DNA from: Gnetum montanum
Taxonomy: Eukaryota > Streptophyta > Gnetopsida > Gnetales > Gnetaceae
Direction: 5' to 3'
Assembly: GCA_015680685.1 (NCBI GenBank)
Contig: MNCI01004604.1
Coordinates: 214,551 to 278,550, forward strand
DNA: 64,000 bases
Under the pieces are notes generated by a model. The model did not search any database and was not told the DNA's origin. It saw nothing but the letters and a program-made list of their open reading frames with translations. The translations under genes were made by a program, and so were the position numbers. Position 1 is the stretch's first letter; the number at the start of each line of letters is the position of its first letter. Below are positions 60,649-64,000 of the stretch, one piece after another.

Positions 60649-62252
60649 TGATAGCCCAACTTAAGCGCAAGGTAAAAAATGTTTGCTATGACGTAAAACT
60701 GGTGCTATAATAAACGCCCGCTACGACATAAAACTGGTGGTGTTGTACACGTCCGCTACGATGTAAAACTAGCATTCCTTGCATGCGTTTTCCACGACAC
60801 TAAACTAGCATAGCTTTCAACCATCCTCCACGATGTAAAACTAGCAAGGTAAGCATCTGTCTACTAAGATGTTAAACTAGCATAGACTTGTCCTTGGGTC
60901 ATGATGCAAAACTGACATCCACAGCATGGTCTTCTAGGACCATAAACTAGCTCTTCTACCATCCGCTACGACGTAAAACTAGCACACTTTAGTCTACCTA
61001 GACTTTAAATCAGGACTATGGTTTGCTAGGACTTAAAACTAGCAACAAAGATCTACTAGAACATAAAACTGGAATATGCCAATAGATAATCCACAAAGCA
61101 AGAGAGCTTGATTATTCTTTCATGACATCCCTATCAGAAGAAATGGGTAGGATGTTGGAATAGATGCAACACTGCTACCCTCTTGGAATCCTACTGATTC
61201 CTCGGATATGCTGAAAGGCATACTACTGACCCCTTAGAGATGCTGCTACAACAGCCACTCAGCAATTGCAACTCCTAGGGTTAGCTTCATCACTCAGATC
61301 CCTAAGGAAACCACGGTCACCCATAGCCTTGACTACCACCAGCCATCATCGCCACTAGATCCTGGCTTAGTAGATTCATCTGACTGGCTCCTTGCCTAGT
61401 CTGATGGATAAGATGAATCTAGCTCTTGACTACGCATTCTTGAGCTGCAGTGTCAACAAAGGGATGAGTGTCTCTTGCTACGGTTCCTTCTCCATGGCCT
61501 GTGCTCTCCTTTTTACTTCAGACAACACTTGTTTTAATAGCCTCCCCAGTGATTAGGATGACTATTTTTATTCTCTATTCTTTGTTACGTTTTGCAGGTT
61601 ATGTGCTACGATAGCATTATTAAAAAATGCATTCACTAGGAGGGTGAGGTGTCATAGTGTTCTGAGATGGATGCTCAAACTAGTTTGACTACTTGAAAGT
61701 GCAGACCCTGCCTTTCCCCCACCAGACACCTTATCTTACTTTCTTCTTCCCTTACAACTACTCTTACCTTCTCCTCCTGTTAGTATAGAATGAGAGTGTA
61801 CAAGAAGTCTTTCACACATGAATAACCATAATGTCCATGAATTGGCGTAATGCAACTCGCCTCATGGAAAGCATCTATATTCCAAAAAAAGAGAGTAGGC
61901 CAAGCTAGGAAAAATGGATGAAACAAAACTCATTTAGGCCATACGGGCATAACACAACTCGTCCAGGAAAGCCTCGCATATACAGTATAGCAGCGTAACC
62001 TCTCAGAAAAACACTCATGAGGAGATGTCTAATAACATGTTTGTGAAGTATCCTGCTCAAGCTTGATTCTTCCTTGAACCTCCCTCCCTCATAACTATAA
62101 AATTTGCTCCTGCTCCTTGCATTCCCATCTTCGTACTTCCAAGCTTGACAAAGAAACATCTAGGAAGCAGCCGATGGACGATGTTGGCATCTTTACCTCT
62201 ATGGTGTTTTGTATTATTTGTCGACGTCTCTCAAGCAAGCCCTCAAAATGTC
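60649..62252 (+). repeat. D region between pol and polypurine tract, with TAAAACTRGC repeats
   Basis: No gene. 60672-61075 holds about ten copies of CGCTACGAYRTAAAACTRGC or near forms at 35-50 base intervals, most like those of C. 61080-62250 is untranslated; I see nothing in it beyond single TACGC words and the TTTGTCGAC block before the polypurine tract. Confidence 0.72.
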
Positions 62253-62266
62253 AACAAAGAGGGGCC
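62253..62266 (+). other. D polypurine tract
   Basis: AACAAAGAGGGGCC, two bases before the LTR start. Confidence 0.85.
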
Positions 62267-62798
62267 ATTGAAACACTAGGAAATTTCGAGACCTCAATGA
62301 TTCAGCAAAGTCTCGAAGTTTAGGCAAGGATTTTCACAAGTGGCACATCTCAGCAAGTTTTCTTTTTTTAGCCAAGGGCCTACTATGCTACGCTACGTAG
62401 CTCAACGTAGTAGACTCCAAGAGAACAAAACAACACAAGGGATGCACAGTAGCAACACTTCAATCTCGCAAGTTAGCCATGTTCAAAAATCTTAACGTTT
62501 TCCATACTATGCTGCATTACGCTATGCAGCGTAACGTAGTTGAAACACCACAAAAATTTTGGCTAACACTTGAAGACAGAAATTAAGCTAAGTCATGTTG
62601 ATCCTCAGCATGACCAAGCTTGAAAGCCTCAAAAATAACATCAAACTAAGTCAAAGTAAGCAAGTAAAAGTTTCCTGGGACCCACAGAAGACTATGAAGA
62701 CATCTGGCATCAAACTTGGCAAGTCTTGAGCTCAAAATACTTGGTTTTCACTAAGTATGCATCCTGTACGCTAGCCTACACATGCCCAGCGTAAGGCC

Positions 62799-63115
62799 CA
62801 GCGTACAGCAACTTTCGGGGCTCAAAAACTCATCAAAGCATGCCAGAATTGAGCGTCTAGACCACCCAGGACCTTCCCCAAGGTTCCCAGTAGGTCTCAG
62901 GCACTTGAAAATCAAATTTCAGGCTCCAAATGATGGTCTTCCATTCCTGGACGCCCGGCGTACACGCCGGGGTTTGGCCAGCGTAGACAGACTTTCGGGC
63001 CCCAAAAATGCATCAAAACGTGCCAGAACTGAGCGTCTGGACCCCCCAGGACCTTCCCCAAGGTTTCCAGTAGCTCTTGGGCACTCAAAAATCAACTTTT
63101 GACCTTAAAATGAAG
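62799..63115 (+). repeat. 180-base tandem duplication in the D LTR
   Basis: Unit 1 starts at 62799 (CAGCGTACAGCAACTTTCGGGG) and unit 2 at 62979 (CAGCGTAGACAGACTTTCGGGC). Both go on with TGCCAGAA(T/C)TGAGCGTCT and GACCTTCCCCAAGG. The second copy is incomplete at its right end. Confidence 0.8.
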
Positions 63116-63150
63116 CATTTTCATGTGTATACGCTGTGCACATTTTACGC

Positions 63151-63345
63151 TTACGCTGGAAGGCCTGCACGCTGCACGCTGTACGCTGCACGCCGCACGT
63201 TGCACGCTGTACGCTGCACGCCGCACGCTGCACGCTACACGCTGCACGCCGCACGCTGCATGCTGCACGCCGCACGCTGCACGCTCACGCTGGCACGCTG
63301 CACACTCACGCTGGCACGCTGCACGCTTACGCTGGCATCCTCTAC
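63151..63345 (+). repeat. (GCACGCT)n array 1 in the D LTR
   Basis: Seven-base units GCACGCT, GCACGCC and GTACGCT in tandem, with a visible higher order of four units (28 bases), each block ending in GCACGCC. It starts after GCTTACGCTGGAAGGCCT. Seven is not a multiple of three, so every frame reads as a seven-residue repeat; these frames are not genes. Confidence 0.9.
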
Positions 63346-63452
63346 GCCCAGCGTACACGCCCAGCGTACACGCTCAGCGTAGACGCCCAGCGTAGACGCC
63401 CAGCGTACACGCCCGGCGTATACCCAAGTTCACACGCCCAGCGTACACGCTN

Positions 63453-63568
63453 TGCTTACGCTGGAAGGCCTGCATGCTGCACGCTGCACGCTGTATGCTG
63501 CACGCCGCACGCTGCACGCTGCACGCTGCACGCTGCACGCCGCACGCTGCACGCTGCACGCTGAGCAT
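63453..63568 (+). repeat. (GCACGCT)n array 2 in the D LTR
   Basis: A second array that begins with the same GCTTACGCTGGAAGGCCT entry sequence, 302 bases after the first, so entry sequence and array were duplicated together. Between the arrays (63346-63440) are CAGCGTACACGCC and CAGCGTAGACGCC words. A single undetermined base is at 63452. Confidence 0.88.
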
Positions 63569-64000
63569 AGTCTCTCCGCTCCGCCTACAGTGTCCCAGCC
63601 GAGTCATTCCTGCACACACCGGGGCCTTTCGTCCGCCTTGTGTCAAAGCCACAACTGCGTTTGGACCGGTGCACTTTGTAATCAATTCTTAATATAAAAC
63701 AGTTTACATTTTGCTCAGATTTATTGCAGTTTTCTTCGTTTTTCAGTTTACGTTTACAGGCTCATTTACATTATCGTGCTTGTTTACGGTTTACATTTAA
63801 CGTGCATTGTTTACGCATAACCCAACATGTTGCAGCGGTAAACGTTGGGGAAGTCCTTGTTTGATCCGTGTGCGGACCATTCAAGGCACTCTGCCTTCAT
63901 CCGTTCTAGCTTGCCCTCAAGCGGAGGCAGGGTCGACCGTGCTTGTCAGTAGATCTTTCGGTGCTCGTAACGTTCCAGCCTTGCACCGACGATTTCGGTC

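Larger units (their letters stand above)
59556..64000 (+). mobile_element. Element D, right part: end of pol, 3' untranslated region and 3' LTR
   Basis: Resumes D's integrase after element A. It contains the rest of integrase (59556-60648), TTAAACT-type repeats, an untranslated stretch, the polypurine tract and an LTR that reaches the window edge. The LTR has the same TGAAACAC start as the others but otherwise its own sequence, so D is a third subfamily. Confidence 0.9.
62269..64000 (+). repeat. D 3' LTR (cut by the window edge)
   Basis: Starts TGAAACACTAGG. At least 1,732 bases. The right edge, GACGATTTCGGTC, aligns with GATGATTTCGGGC of B just before its GCGGTACA terminus, so only a handful of bases should be missing. 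It contains a 180-base tandem duplication and two arrays of a 7-base unit (separate entries). The rest resembles the A/B LTR only in the last ~450 bases. Confidence 0.85.

Noticed and set aside
63077-63692. Several overlapping ORFs on both strands with a seven-residue repeat (HAARCTL-like)
   Set aside because: They are all translations of the 7-base (GCACGCT)n array inside an LTR; no frame is favoured.
1-64000. Host protein-coding, tRNA or rRNA genes
   Set aside because: Every stretch is assigned to one of the four elements by boundaries and collinearity; nothing is left over that looks like host sequence.

Overview
The window is plant repeat DNA with no recognisable host gene. It is one four-level nest of giant Ty3/gypsy LTR retrotransposons. 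The pol genes carry a reverse transcriptase, a first RNase H, a second (archaeal-type) RNase H and an integrase. That dual RNase H layout is the hallmark of the plant Tat lineage (Ogre, Retand and relatives), so the source is a plant, most likely a seed plant with a large genome. The species cannot be told from the sequence.

Nest order, outermost first. D (+ strand) occupies 1-6754 and 59556-64000; its 5' LTR and gag lie left of the window and its 3' LTR runs off the right edge. A (- strand, 6755-59555) is inserted in D's integrase region and flanked by a perfect TTGAC duplication. B (+ strand, 16219-51205) is inserted in A's antisense gene and flanked by a perfect GAGAC duplication. C (+ strand, 18015-35373) is inserted in B's leader between TGCTA and TGCTG. 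With its own guest removed, each complete element is about 17.4-17.8 kb.

Each complete element (A, B, C) has the order LTR, primer-binding site, leader, gag-protease, short TTAAACT repeats, a multi-exon gene on the OPPOSITE strand, TTAAACT repeats, RT-RH-aRH-INT exon, TTAAACT repeats, long untranslated region, polypurine tract, LTR. D shows the same order for the part inside the window. The RT exon follows a pyrimidine-rich tract ending in CAG in A, B and C. So the sense transcript probably splices out the whole antisense-gene region, as Ogre elements splice an intron between protease and RT.

The antisense gene is the most unusual content. About eight exons encode roughly 1,000 residues: a short basic N-terminus, a domain resembling FCP1/NLI-interacting-factor (HAD-type) phosphatases that has lost most catalytic acidic residues, an unrecognised helical region, a basic NLS-like and acidic linker, and a charged, coiled-coil-like C-terminus. 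It is found in all four elements, with splice sites whose phases agree. In A and B it has its own TATA box and a 5' region full of the palindrome GCGTATACGC, the same word that fills the LTRs and leaders. A plausible reading is an element-encoded regulator or anti-silencing factor acting on these motifs; this is inference.

All four copies are decayed by in-frame stops (largely TAG and TGA at expected Gln, Trp and Arg codons) and some frameshifts. C and B pol and B gag-pro keep a single frame over kilobases. D is the most decayed and outermost.
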